From: Pictodentalium vernedei
Lineage: Eukaryota; Mollusca; Scaphopoda; Dentaliida; Dentaliidae
Reading direction: 5' to 3'
DNA: 64,000 bases
NCBI GenBank assembly: GCA_031216915.1
Contig: CM062297.1
Coordinates: 175,884,356 to 175,948,355 of the forward strand
Part shown: positions 32,219 to 43,229 of the stretch, piece after piece
Position numbering within the stretch: the stretch's first letter is position 1
Layout: each line of letters begins with the position of its first letter
Translations under genes and position numbers: made by a program
The notes under the pieces: model-generated
Database searches by the model: none
What the model was told of the DNA's origin: nothing
Seen by the model: the letters and a program-made list of their open reading frames with translations, nothing else

Positions 32219-34060
32219 GCCACACCCTCCCCCGGACTTCATTCTGTACATGGCAGCCTGCATATTTCCAGACTTCCAGTGGCCTTACGGGTGGACGTTA
32301 CAGTGACATGGCAGTGGTTTTCAGTGACGTCCTGTCTGCCCCTATAATCACTGCTAAATCTAGATATTACGTTTTTATTAGGAGACCGAAAATAGGTAGA
32401 ATTCTCCAGACCAAAACGGGCACATTCGGAATCTTTAACAAGATCAACTGAGCATTCTGCGAATATCAGAGTTGATTCTCATTTTGTTCCATGCAAGAGC
32501 CATTTAAGCCCTGTCAATATTTTTAAGTTACAGGGCTACCTGTGACATGCCATGCAAATTCTGTTGGAAACTTATGCCTATCGCACTCAAATTCTGGGGA
32601 ATCCTAGCTTTTATCGTGTTTGAAGGGCACCCATTTATTTCTTTACGAAGAGAAAGAAGTACTTCACATAACAGTATTATGGTGACCTCTTACATATGGT
32701 ATTTCAAGTTTCTGTCATAAGTATATATTTCATCCTAACACATTGTGCTTGAAAGATTTTTTTTCTAAATATGGGTTTGCAAGGGTCTTACGGGTAGAAC
32801 ATGATATCTATAATTTTGACAACAAAGAAAGAACATGATGAGCCAGACAGACTGAGAACCAGCCAAACGGACAGACAGACACGGAGAGAAGGGGGTGGGG
32901 ATAGAAGATGAGAGAGAGAGAGAGAGAAAAGAGAGAGCGAGAGATATTATGTTCTGTAAAAGCTGTCAGACTGAGTGAAGTGGAAGTCATCGGAGCTGGT
33001 TGGTATTGGGGTAATTGTTGTAATAGGTGTGGCAATACGTTCCAGGTCTGCCTCAGTTCTGAAACGGTGGATGTTTCCCAGGGTCGTTTTTACAAAGAGT
33101 TTACTGTTTGCACACCATGAAGTTAAAATACCTGGACTCCTGGAAGCTTTTTGAAGTAGAGAATAGTTCAAACGAGTCACATCCTCTGAGATACTCAAAT
33201 TTGAGCCCTTCAGCACTTTCCGTTTCGATATAACCTCGAGTTTCGGTCTCCGGGGAGTGCATTTCACTAGAATAGGCCTGCTGTTTCTATCTCTGCCTGT
33301 TGACCGCGAGTTAACTCTGTGGGCAATGGAAATATCTGATAGTGAAATGTTAGTTTTCAATGGACTGTTTGGAGTGTCGACAGCTGTTTTTGAACATTCT
33401 TCAACAGTTTCTCGAGGAGATTCTGCTATACCGTAAACACGGACACTATCCTTACGAGTATATTGCTCTAAATCGTTGATCTCCTGTTTTGGGGTTTCTA
33501 TTTGCGACCTGAGGTAAGTATTTTCGTCTTTTAAATGTTTATTTATCTTCTCGATTTTATCCTATCTGTTTTCTAAGTCGAACACACGACCTTCTAACAG
33601 ATATTTGCTTACTGAGGGACTCTATTATTGTAGTTTTCATTTGTTCAATTTCCAGTTTACTAACTTGTTTTTCAGAAAATTACCGGATTTTTTTCGCTGT
33701 CTCCAAACTGAAACGGTCCAGGTGGTTCACAATTGCTCGAAGTTGCTCTTTTATAGACTGCAAGCTACTATTCGAGTTAGAGGGAGTCTCTGTTTTTTCC
33801 TCGCTCATAAACTCTGACATAATGAGCTGCTTTCTGGGTACAGGGTTAACGGTACTACCTCTTCACTTTCTGTAGCAGAAAGAGATCTATTTGCATTACC
33901 TGAATTACCGATATTTTGTCGCCGACGAACGGCGTTTTTCCTTTTTCCCATAGTAAAAATTGAGACAATAGAAATATCGATTGATTCTTGATCGCTATTC
34001 ACACTGGTCACACTGGTCAACTGGTCAATAATCACTTGCACGTAATATGAATCGAGTGTC
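32219..34060 (-). mobile_element. Unit 2: LINE ORF1 and downstream region
   Basis: Minus-strand element piece with ORF1 remnant (34041 to 32947) followed by about 0.7 kb of non-coding sequence also present in unit 1. A (GA)n microsatellite lies at 32905-32945. No RT is found downstream in either unit. It may be a truncated LINE or an ORF1-only derivative. Confidence 0.65.
32947..34041 (-). pseudogene. LINE ORF1-like protein, frameshifted
   Basis: The frame at 34041-33805 begins with basic and polar sequence (MGKRKNAVRRRQNIGNSGNA). A middle part in shifted frames contains coiled-coil-like stretches (EEKTETPSNSNSSLQSIKEQ, ETAKKIR). The last frame (33360-32947) reads SDISIAHRVNSRS, RPILVKCTPRRPKLEVISKR, LKGSNLSISEDVTRLNYSLL and FVKTTLG, the order typical of the RNA-binding domain in ORF1 proteins of non-LTR elements (D-AHR, RPI-V-F, R-LKG, I-EDLT-N--LL, VWT-NGKIFVK). 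ORF1 proteins chaperone the element RNA. Several frameshifts make this copy non-functional. Confidence 0.7.
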
Positions 34061-34350
34061 TATTGTTCTGTTGTTGAAAAAAACATCCAAGTTTTATGAG
34101 AAACTGTCCTGAAAAAGCATATTTTCCAATTCCAAGGAACCGGGCACGAATTCTAATGAGTTCTACAAACGTAATTGCACCCCTCTCTGAAGTTTTTAGC
34201 GTTCACATATAGCTCCGTTATCGAGAAATAACAGTTTTTTAGCGTTACATCACGTGACTGCCACCAAGCAAACCGTTTTTTGAAAAAAAGGTCACACACT
34301 TGATTGAGAAATTTTAATTTTGTAAAATGTGTTTTCAGCTTAAAAGTGGC

Positions 34351-34563
34351 TTAACCCTTTACCTAATACGAAAAGCAGACGACACTTGCAAAAATAATTC
34401 TTGAATAACTATTTTTTAATTTTGTCTCAAGAACATTGGTTATGACCCCTCATATGACGAGGGGTCATAACGTATGTTTTTGAGACAAAAAAAGCAAAAA
34501 TAATGAAAATTAATTGGCGATTTTTGAGAATCGCGCTGGCCGTTACGTTGGTTAAATGGTTAA
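34351..34563. mobile_element. piggyBac-like TTAA MITE, copy 4
   Basis: TTAACCCTTTACCTAATAC at the left. The right end is altered to GTTACGTTGGTTAAATGGTTAA. The central hairpin is shortened (TGACCCCTCATATGACGAGG). Confidence 0.75.
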
Positions 34564-34618
34564 CTGCTGTGTGTGGATCCCGTAGACGTTTGGCATTCGG
34601 GGATTCACACACAGCAGA
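34564..34618. repeat. Hairpin
   Basis: CTGCTGTGTGTGGATCCCG and GGGGATTCACACACAGCAG, imperfect arms directly after the MITE. Confidence 0.75.
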
Positions 34619-34850
34619 TCAGCCATTAGAAGATACATAATTGATAAATACTACATGTAGTAAACCAACTTGGTGCCTGCTGTTTGTGGATTCCTAGAAT
34701 TCCCCCAGCAGAATTGTTTGCCCAAGATTGATCTCTCCGATTGAGGACGTGGCGAGGGGAAGGCAGCCCACCCCAATACATTTTTCCAGTCGGAGCATTT
34801 TTGTCCTTATTGGTGTCTCAGATACTGAATCGCTCTTGCTGTTCCGCCAT

Positions 34851-34975
34851 GTACAATTAAAACTAGAAGTCGTGTCACGAATTATGCGCTTATTTTGACA
34901 TAATTTTGTGTAGGAATTGGGTGAAATGCCCCTTTCGAATGACATACAAAGCGCGACAGATTCGCCTCTGAATAT
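34851..34975 (+). mobile_element. Half copy of ACAGTTAAAACTAG MITE
   Basis: ACAATTAAAACTAGAAGTCG and the following GAATT-GCGCTTAT and GAATGACATACAAAGCGC blocks match one half of the MITE at 11919-12214. The distal end is missing. Confidence 0.65.
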
Positions 34976-35428
34976 TAAGAGAAGTGTGTACACTGAGGCA
35001 ATACGTAAAAACTTACGATCAAGGACAGTTAGAGTCTCCTCGGATGCACCAAACAATCAGACACCAGCAACTTCCTGTTCACCAATTCAGACCAGATCGA
35101 AAACTCAGTTGTATAATCCCACCAAAACTGTTTCTGTAAATGAAAATAAATGCAGGTAAATTAGCTTAACATATCAGAACTTCTGACTATTTGCAACAAC
35201 TACCCGGGGTTAAGTGTGGAGTGAGGGCACTCAATAAAAGGGATGGGGGTGGGTCAGTAGTTTTTTCAAGGAAGAAACAGCAATTACAATTCATCAGATG
35301 CAAGCTAATACACTCCACAAAGGTGAGATTTCTTCTCTCTCACTTGAAACCATTCACCATACTTGTTCAATCTCCAATTAAATTTCCAGAACCCCCAATC
35401 AGTTTTCTTTGAAGGACCAAAAAAATAG

Positions 35429-35490
35429 GCTGTTGAATATTACTTGAGTGAGCCTATGGGCTCATTTCAGTAAGATTCAACAGCCAATTT
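35429..35490. repeat. Hairpin
   Basis: AGGCTGTTGAATATTACTTG and its complement CAGTAAGATTCAACAGCC around GAGCCTATGGGCTC. Confidence 0.8.
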
Positions 35491-35679
35491 TATCGAATAT
35501 TTTTTTAATTTTAATAGGAGGTAGCATGGCCTGTCAAGTAAAATATATTTGTTTGGGTTGGGGTCTCAGTTCAGGGGTGGGGCTGGGGGGTGGGTAGGGA
35601 GGAATATTCTCGGCAAAATGAGGAATGGAATTTGTCTTCAAACCATTCAGTCTGACTTAGGGTTAAATTCTCTGCCTTC

Positions 35680-36266
35680 CAGGGAGCCAATTTACCTTGG
35701 AGAGAGAGCAAGTGCTGTATGGGAGCGGGAAGCAAATGAAGCCTTTTCACGGCTAAAGGGTGAAAGAGATATAGACGTGGAACATATAACTACTGATCCT
35801 GACAGTGCTGCATTTTTAGCTCCGCAGGATTTATTTGATGAAGATGTGACTCAAATCCGTCCCATTCATCAAATAGATACTGCTCATGTTTCTCGTAATC
35901 ACATAAAGTTTTTAAAATCATACTGAATTATCAAAGCTTAATCAAGCCCGTACAGCTGCTATAAGAAAAAATAAATAAAAATAATCTAGCATTAGATTTA
36001 GCTGAAAGGTGCCAACCTGAAATGAAGAAGGCAACAGACATGTACACAGGTGACATTCCAACAATAAAAAACAAAATATCCTACACAGTTGATGCGATAG
36101 TAAAATGTTATCAAAACAATCATTCTCTCTGTAAAAGGCATTCATTTGCAAGTAATGGCGGAAAAAAGAAAAACTGGATTAATAAATCTTATTTTCTTGG
36201 CAAAGATATTTCATTAAAAAAAATAAAAGGAACAGCCGAAGTAGTATGTAATGTGGTTTTGAGGTA
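35680..36266 (+). pseudogene. Possible Mutator-like transposase C-terminal fragment
   Basis: The first part (SREPIYLGERASAVWEREAN to IDTAHVSRNHIKFLKSY) ends at 35926. Reading then continues in a shifted frame (ELSKLNQARTAAIRKNK), hits TAA near 35978, and after another shift reads LALDLAERCQPEMKKATDMY, TGDIPTIKNKISY, AIVKCYQNNHSLCKRHSFAS and KKKNWINKSYFLG to a TAA at 36264-36266. The spacing of D-H near the start, the ERC block and C-x8-C look like the C-terminal region of Mutator-like transposases common in invertebrate genomes. That is recognition from memory and not certain. CTTCCAG before GGAGCC at 35682 could be a splice acceptor. The copy is clearly broken. Confidence 0.45.
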
Positions 36267-36295
36267 AAGGTTGCAGGATCTCATTGCAGGATCTC

Positions 36296-36652
36296 ATGTG
36301 ACGCCATAGTCACGTGACCCAGTGGCGCCATGTTGTGTTGTCATGGTAACCCGCGTGAGCGGCCATGTTGTGACGTCATCTCCATAGTGATACGTGGTGA
36401 TAGTGCGCATGCGCAGCGCGTGTTGTTAGGGTGATACGTGTTTCCGTCGTCCATTTTCTATACTGGAGGCTGTCATCTTGGTTTCTATGGTAGCACGTAA
36501 TTGCTATGTTACCCAAGGCCTACAATAGGACAGGGGTATGTTCGGAGGGTATGTTCGATTGAATCGAAGTATTTTCTGGAAAGACTTCCCTGGATAATTA
36601 CCATAAACAACCCGACAACTTGTATTATTTCGAATTCTTCCAGAATTCTCTT
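36296..36652 (+). mobile_element. Partial copy of the 8.2-9.2 kb element
   Basis: From GTGGCGCCATGTTGTGTTGT through GTGCGCATGCGCAGCGCG to TTCGAATTCTTCCAGAATTC it matches 8315-8641 closely. The outer end, the right half and the inner hairpin are absent. Confidence 0.85.
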
Positions 36653-37049
36653 TTTTCCTCTCCCTCCACCTCAACAAGCACATTTGCGGAAAAACAACCG
36701 TTACCAATTCTCCACTATGTTCATCACCTCAGGAAAAACATATACCAAAAAAAGTATAGGTCGCCATGTGACTTTTGCCTTCAAAATTAGTGCTTCCTGT
36801 ACTCTTGTCCAGTTTCGCACTCTATAAAATAGATCTCTTTTACTTGCCCCCACCCAAATTTAATGTTCTCTCACACTTTTCAGAAGACAGTTATCACCAA
36901 TATTTTATATATTTTTCAAAACATGCACTTTAAAATTTTGTTCACAGTTACAAGCTCAGTTCACTTTCCACCAATTGCATAAAGCGGGAAACTTTTATTC
37001 TCCATTAAAGGTTGGGTGTAAATCACAAAAGGCGCTGTTTGCACGAAAA
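36653..37049. other. No gene recognised
   Basis: Nothing supported. Confidence 0.3.
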
Positions 37050-37750
37050 CACTGTATTGTAACGTTTAACACTGTGAAATATGTTCAATTTAATATAGTT
37101 ATTTCGAGTCTCGACTTTTCTAGTAGCGAACGGACTGCAAACACTGTAAAATCTTTATAATTTAATGTAGTTCTTTGCGAGTCTCGACTTGACTAGCAGT
37201 GCACGGTATTACAATCGGCATCGGAATCGGAATCGACCGATTGTGAGCTCAAATAACAAGTAATCGGTTAAAGGCCATTTTTGGTAATCGGTTGAACACT
37301 AATTCCACTACAAGAGTGAAGCAAAAAGTAACAGATCTTTTCACAATTCTATAAAGTGAATTAAGTATTTTGTAATTCAGTTTCTGTCTATGCCGTAATT
37401 GGTGCAGCTGAAGTAAGCCAAACTGCTTTGAGAGATCAACCGAGTAGTGACAAGTACCTTACCTCTCAAAGTTTTTAATTTTCTAATCGAAAGCAAGTCT
37501 GGCGCCCGAATCACTTTACTTAGAGGCATATATAACATTAACTCTTAGACCCGGCTAAGTATTTTCAAGATAATTTTTTGTCTAATAGTCATATAGATTT
37601 GGCCTGAAAACCACGAGAAACGGTACGAATCACATTATGTGTTCTGATTCCGTATCACATAGACGACATATTGTGATTTCGTATCATATAGATGACTCGT
37701 CCCAGTTACGAGACGGGCTATCATAACAGAAACATGTATACATTCTGAGT
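37050..37750 (-). repeat. Dispersed repeat, arm 2 of a distant inverted pair
   Basis: Reverse-orientation partner of 30030-30805; shares AACACTGTGAAATATGTTCA, ATTCCGTATCA and TATCATAACAG blocks. Confidence 0.75.
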
Positions 37751-38299
37751 AGTATAGCATGTACCCGATCGACCTGGATTACCCGGATTTTTGCCGGTGA
37801 AGCTTGTGTAAAATTCCCATAGGAACCGGAGTTTTGCCGGTGCAACTTTTGCCGTTGCATGGTATGTATAGTGATATATGTAAACGCAGGGCTCTGTGTA
37901 TATATTATGGGTATGTGATGAAAAACGGAAGAGGAAGGTGAGCTTTCTTGAAAGTTTTTTTTTCTCCGCGAAACGGTTGACGTTGCTATTCACGTCGTGA
38001 CGTCATGATGCGCACTCGACGTCATAGAGATGTTGACCACTGTTGTTGTCCACTATACAATCTGACATAACGTTGTTCGGGTCGGGGGTGTCGGACTTCT
38101 CGTATGGGGTGGCGGTGATATGGTAGTAGTGGTATATATCCATGTAGGTATACTATTAGCCTTGGACCTTCATATTATCATGTGTCTGCTATAGCTAGGT
38201 CAAGCAGTATTGTGGGACTGGGGACAGGGCATGGTCGCCCAGTGCTGTATTGCGAGATAGTCCTTGGTGGTTTAGATTTGCAGTATAGGATGAATGGTC

Positions 38300-38765
38300 G
38301 TTTGGTGTATTACCCCCTTAGTTCTATTAACCTACCGAATCCTTTGTATTATCTTATGGCTGGTATTGGTAGTTTAATGCTTTATTATCGTTTGTTTAGA
38401 ACGGGGGCATAGGATGCATGGAAAAGACCCCTGTAGGTCCCTGTTAGTCCTCGATATTATTAACTAACCGATTGCTGTGTATTATTCTATGACTGGTATA
38501 GGTAGTACGTTATGGCAGGTCAAGTGGTATTGGGGGTGGGGGTGGGGGTGGAGGTAATGCCTGGTAGTATAGAACGGCAGTATAGTATGGGCGATATATA
38601 CCCCACCCCACCCCCCCCCCCCCCTCCAGAAAGCCATTGGTCCTACTAATCGACTTAATGCTTTATGTCATCCCATGGCTAGTATAGGTAGTATGTTATG
38701 GCAGGTCAAGTGGTATTGTGAGGTGGGGGTGGGAGTAATGCATGGCAGTATGGGAGTTTAACACT
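38300..38765 (+). repeat. Imperfect tandem repeat of about 200 bp, G- and C-rich
   Basis: The block ATAGGTAGTA(C/T)GTTATGGCA-GGTCAAGTGGTATTG occurs at about 38496 and 38685, each followed by a GGTGGGGGTGGG tract and GTAATGC(C/A)TGG. A weaker unit precedes them (GGTATTGGTAGTTTAATGC). A C run lies at 38610-38624. Confidence 0.7.
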
Positions 38766-38771
38766 AGCTTA

Positions 38772-38861
38772 ACAAAAAATGAAAAAATAATGAAAATTAA
38801 TTGGCGATTTTTGAGAATAGCGCTGGCCGGTTTTGGCCGTTACGTCAGGTAAAAGGGTTAA
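38772..38861. mobile_element. piggyBac-like TTAA MITE, right half only
   Basis: TGAAAATTAATTGGCGATTT to GGTAAAAGGGTTAA. The left end and hairpin are missing. Confidence 0.8.
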
Positions 38862-39949
38862 TAAAAGTTTAATTTTCACAAGCTCGGTAAATACGAATCA
38901 ATTTATTGGTCAAACGGTTATTAAGACGGAGTGAATATACCACCAAGACAATAATTGTCAATACCAGTGACAACACATAAAAAGGACAAGCACACTTGCA
39001 GCCAGTGGATGTCTGGGTTCAACCAGGAGGTCTATTATCTGAAACGTTACTTGTCACGTTTATACAAGATGTGTTGCCGTAATGGAAACTCAACTCCACG
39101 TGTGTTCTAGTGGGAATTCACTCTCCATGTAAGCAGTTTGTCATAGTCAATGACAGGCACAATCTGCATGATTGACAGGTATCAATTCACTTGTACTCAG
39201 CATAATGACCTCTAAAATTTCTCATCTGATGAAAAAAAAGTTTCAGCGCACCGAAGGCGCACAGGGACGATGTGGGATTTGAAATCCCTTGCGACCTAAA
39301 TAACTTTATTTCCTTATGAATCCACGAGAGCCGGGAGCGAGAGCCAATAATCCTATCTGGTTTGAGTGTGTGCACTGGCAGTAGGGTACTGGGGCCAGAT
39401 CCCCGAAAACCTCGAACTGGAAGGTGACTAATAATTGTGCAAAACTACAAGAATTCTGCTCTGTGTTTTGTTTATAAACATATTTGTGGTAATACTGAAA
39501 CCGGAGTTTGATGGTTGTTTTAGAAAAAAGAAACAGAAACCCAAACTGTCGCTGGTTTGGGAGCAGTCTCAGCATATAATCCATAACGGTTATAAAAAAG
39601 GAAAAAAAATCCACCAATATCCGTCTTTGAAAGCTGGGAGTCATCCATCAGCCTATACGGGAGAGTGGATGCTGAGCCTTGGCCATCTGGTCTGCCTTCA
39701 GTGGACAGATGACGGAGTAATGAAAAAAAAAACAACAAAAAAACAAAAGCAAAACCCACTCACATACATACACTTAAAAGCCCTTAAAGCGCTGTTGTAT
39801 CTTTATTCATATGTTTATTTAAAATGTACACAGAGCCCAGCCGGGCAAGCATGTTTCAATCCTTGCTTGGTGTTTGGCTTCCCTGTGCATGCTAACAACA
39901 AGCTTTTTCCAGTTCCTTCTGCTCTTCGACAATTTGAAAAGTTATAGGT
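38862..39949. other. No gene recognised
   Basis: A 170-codon plus frame (39435-39947) begins with a hydrophobic stretch but runs through A-rich low complexity; coding status not supported. Confidence 0.35.
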
Positions 39950-40325
39950 AGAGAGAGATGGAGATCCGCTATTGTATATTGTGTGTGTTGTGTGATTGTT
40001 ACTATTGGCGGGGCGAGGGTGGGTTGCTTTGTAGCCAACTCCCCACACGCAGAGTCGGAGGCAGTTCTCACAGACTCAAATCCTTAAGTTCTTGAGTAGC
40101 GAGGCAATTCTCACTGACTCCACTCCTCCATATCTTTATTAGAGAGAGATAGAAATCCGCCATTTCATATTATGACTGTAGTGTGATTGTTGCTGTTGAC
40201 GGAGCGAGGGGTGGGTTTCTTTGTAGCCAACTTCCCACACGCAGAGTTGCGAGGCATTCATCACGGAGACTCGATTCTAAAGTTCTCAATGAGCAGCGAG
40301 GCAATCCTCGCAATTAAATTCTATT
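39950..40325 (-). repeat. Two-copy tandem repeat of about 187 bp in a LINE 3' region
   Basis: AGAGAGAGAT-GAAATCCGC, GTGTGATTGTT, GGGTGGGTT-CTTTGTAGCCAAC and CACACGCAGAG recur at 39950-40135 and 40138-40320. It lies directly downstream, on the minus strand, of the LINE RT tail and is likely its 3' UTR. Confidence 0.75.
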
Positions 40326-40403
40326 GTATAAGTTTAATTTTCTGTGACTTCTTTTGTTTTTCTATTAAGAGTTCGGTGCTTGTTCAACTCGACCATTAAT
40401 TCA

Positions 40404-40740
40404 CTATCTTGGGAGTCTATTGTGGGTTTTGTTTTGCAGGTCTTTCAATCGCGTTGCAATAGTTTCAATTTGTGCTAGCTCATGAAATTCCTTTATCGGT
40501 GTCCACATGGGTTTGTATAGAGCCACGCACGGGGCATGATTTTGAACCCTGTGTAGCTTCTGAATGTTGGTTTTGCTCTGGTCACTTGTTATTTTGGCAC
40601 CGTATTCTAGTACCGGGCGAATAAATGATTTGTAAAGCTTGAGAAGTACGTCTTTGTTTGCTCCCCAATTTTTACAGCTGATCCCCTTCAGAAAATTGAT
40701 AAGTTCCATCTTGAAACTCTGTGTAATTTTATTGGGAAAT
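40404..40740 (-). pseudogene. LINE reverse transcriptase C-terminal fragment
   Basis: The minus frame reads FKMELINFLKGISCKNWGAN, LLKLYKSFIRPVLEYGA, KLHRVQNHAPCVALYKPMWT and PIKEFHELAQIETIATRLKD, the order of the thumb and C-terminal region in I/Jockey-type non-LTR reverse transcriptases. The catalytic part is absent; upstream sequence to 40898 stays open but does not read as RT. It belongs to a different lineage from the LINE at 18.7 kb. Confidence 0.75.
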
Positions 40741-40908
40741 TTCAAAACAACAATTCTTATATTCAGACAAGCCTGCAAAATAAGTAGCCTGGTCATTGAC
40801 AGGCTCAACTTGCATGTTTGGCTCGTACCAATAAAGTTGTTTGAAATAACGACCAGTACAACATCGTAAGAATTTCTAACTTGAGTTGGCTTTATCAATT
40901 CCAGATTC

Positions 40909-40966
40909 TTGGCTTATCATCATTCATTAGAAAGCTCTCTTCCAGAGAGCTGTCCATTAAATGATA
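40909..40966. repeat. Hairpin
   Basis: CTTATCATCATTCATTAGAA and complement around CTCTTCCAGAGAG. Confidence 0.8.
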
Positions 40967-41127
40967 AGAAGGAAAAATTGTTGTGATCTGTTTTTACAAT
41001 TTGCATATATATACATATTATAACTGTAACTTGTTGTAGACCCACCCTTGGAGTTTAGGAAAAGAAAGCACTACACAGAAACACATGGACATACACAAGA
41101 AAATACAAAGAAAAACATTGTACATAT

Positions 41128-41358
41128 TTAACTCTTGGGGTATCTTCCATATCAGTTTAATGACCACAATTAGAAGAGTCTATATTCATTATCTGGGTGT
41201 AGATCAATTAATATTTTCATCGTGCAGCCTCAGGCTGCACGTTGAAAATATTGATTGGTCTACGCCACTCCTTCACTTAGCAGCCACCCTACTTAATGAA
41301 ATTATGAGATATCATGTTCCTGGCCCGGAAAAACGGTCGCTCACGTTCAAATGGTTAA
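41128..41358. mobile_element. TTAACC-TTTGAAC MITE, copy 2, uninterrupted
   Basis: TTAA at both ends. The right end reads CACGTTCAAATGGTTAA. A central hairpin (GATCAATTAATATTTTCATC/GAAAATATTGATTGGTC around GCAGCCTCAGGCTGC) gives the pre-insertion form of 16239-16962. Confidence 0.8.
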
Positions 41359-41704
41359 ATTTTGAAACTCACAGTACCGGTACTGTGATCGTAAATACAG
41401 ACAGACAATTTCAACACGATCCAGTTGGAATTTGTTTTCAGCATTTTCGCCATGGCACAGAGACGGCAGTCAAGAATCTCACCTGTCAATAAATGATATG
41501 CAAGAAAATTGCATTTTAGATTCTATATTTTCAATGCCCCACACCACCCCCGTCCACACAAAGTAAATTAATATTGCACTGAAATGAAAAAGTATTAGTA
41601 ATAAATAAGCAAATAAATGAAAAAGAGAAATAAATCAAATTAATTGAAAAGGAAGATTCAGATGAAATAAAAAAAAATTAACTGCAGGTTTTGTCTATCT
41701 TTCG
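41359..41704. other. No gene recognised
   Basis: Short A-rich tract (AAATAAGCAAATAAATG) but no supported feature. Confidence 0.3.
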
Positions 41705-42112
41705 GCTGGGGGCGCGGTGGCGTCGCGGTAACCGGTTCTCGTCAGATCACCGAAGTCAAGCAACGTCGAGCACGGTTAGTAGTTGGATGGGTGACCATTT
41801 CAGCGACTGATTCGTGCTCCCGCGTTGTGTCTTGGGACAAGGCACTTAACTCCGATTGCCTACATGGGGGCACGATGGCGCTGTGAACTAAGGCGTACTG
41901 CACGTCGATGGTGCACATGTCTTCAACCAATCTAACCCTGCCTGTGCCGCAGTGCAGAGTTCAGAGTTACGATGTTGGAGAGCTGGCAGCTGCTCATCGT
42001 TGCTCGGTGGTTCTCTCCGGGTACTCCGGCTTCCTCCACCCGTAAAACTGTCACCGACATGATATGACCCTGACTGTTAATGTGTCGTTAAACCCTAATA
42101 ATAATAAAACAA
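41705..42112 (+). mobile_element. 5S rRNA-headed SINE
   Basis: The head at 41731-41796 reads ACCGGTTCTCGTCAGATCAC, CGAAGTCAAGCAACGTCGAG and GGTTAGTAGTTGGATGGGTG, unmistakably the middle of 5S rRNA including its internal Pol III control elements. It is fused to the same body as the tRNA-headed copies (TTGGGACAAGGCACTTAAC, CACGTCGATGGTGCAC, GTTGCTCGGTGGTTCTCTCC, CGTTAAACCC) and ends (AATAATA). So two head types share one body. A complete 5S gene is not present. Confidence 0.85.
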
Positions 42113-43019
42113 AAATATTTCGGCTTTTCGTTTTGACCATAGTGGGTTGTGTCCTGAGTGGTCCTAGTGGATTTTGACCTACAACCTGTAAGTTATTTGT
42201 GGTATCTGAGTGGTTCTATATAGTTGTATGCATAATGCTTTGCTATGTTGTAATTAGACGCACCTAAAACTTTATTCAAATACCGGTACATGTAATGAGC
42301 TAAGAATATAACAACAAGCAGACAATATTTTTTTTTCCATACCGAACTCACGAATACTCTGCGCCGAACATTACCACAATTCCAAACAACTACCACCCGT
42401 CTTTCTTTCAACAAAATGTACAACACATACCGTATCTCGACCAGCTCCATGCTGATTATGAAAGAAATGGCGTTTTTTTTTCTTTTTGGGTTTTTTTTTT
42501 TTTTTGTTTGTTTATTTATTTACAAACATCACGTCACTGCATGTCTTCATGAGCGGTCTGTATCTATTTCAGTTTTGTCGATTTCTCATTGATCCTAGAC
42601 GTATTTTGGAAAATTCTTTCTCGGACAATCCAGTTAGAGCAATTGTGCTCAATGTAAATTGTAGAACCCATACCACACGGCACATAATCTGCAAGAATAG
42701 ATCTTGCAGATGGGCAACTGTGGCAGTGTTTTGTCCGATCTTTCGAGCGTAGGGAGAGAGATAACACTGCTTGGGGTTTGAGTGCTTGAGGTGCCTTACC
42801 ATGGTTGTAGCAGCTGCTGTTTTCGGAAACATACAGAACAGTGAACCAAGTAAACTACACAAATATAACCACACTTCTACTAACGTTTCACCGTTTCCAT
42901 ACATTCTTGGATATGTTTTCTTGAAAATATACATAGTTTTTTGGCAAATGAGAGATTGTAGCTTGTCCTACAAAACTTAAAAATTTAGTAATTTGTTTAC
43001 CAGTGACTCAAAAACGAAA
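42113..43019. other. No gene recognised
   Basis: Overlapping 121-codon minus and 88-codon plus frames at 42486-42934 show no domain. A T run with TTTGTTTATTTATTTA lies at 42478-42525. Confidence 0.3.
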
Positions 43020-43229
43020 AAACGAAAACAGTGAAAAATGCAACTTATATAACAAAATAAAGAGTAAAGTTCGAAAAACACACGTAGAACATGAATATAT
43101 AAACCTTTTTCATGAGAAAAATTAATTTTATGTTTTGGGAGAGAATTAATCTGTCAACGGCATAAGTAACGAACCCTCATAACCACAAAAATGGTAGATC
43201 TGAAAAGGTTAAAGGGCTTTCTTGATCGA

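Noticed and set aside
39435-39947. 170-codon plus-strand frame with a hydrophobic start
   Set aside because: It runs through A-rich low complexity, has no recognisable domain and overlaps equally long minus frames; a secretory protein cannot be supported.
41731-41796. 5S rRNA gene
   Set aside because: Only the middle of 5S is present, and it continues into a SINE body.
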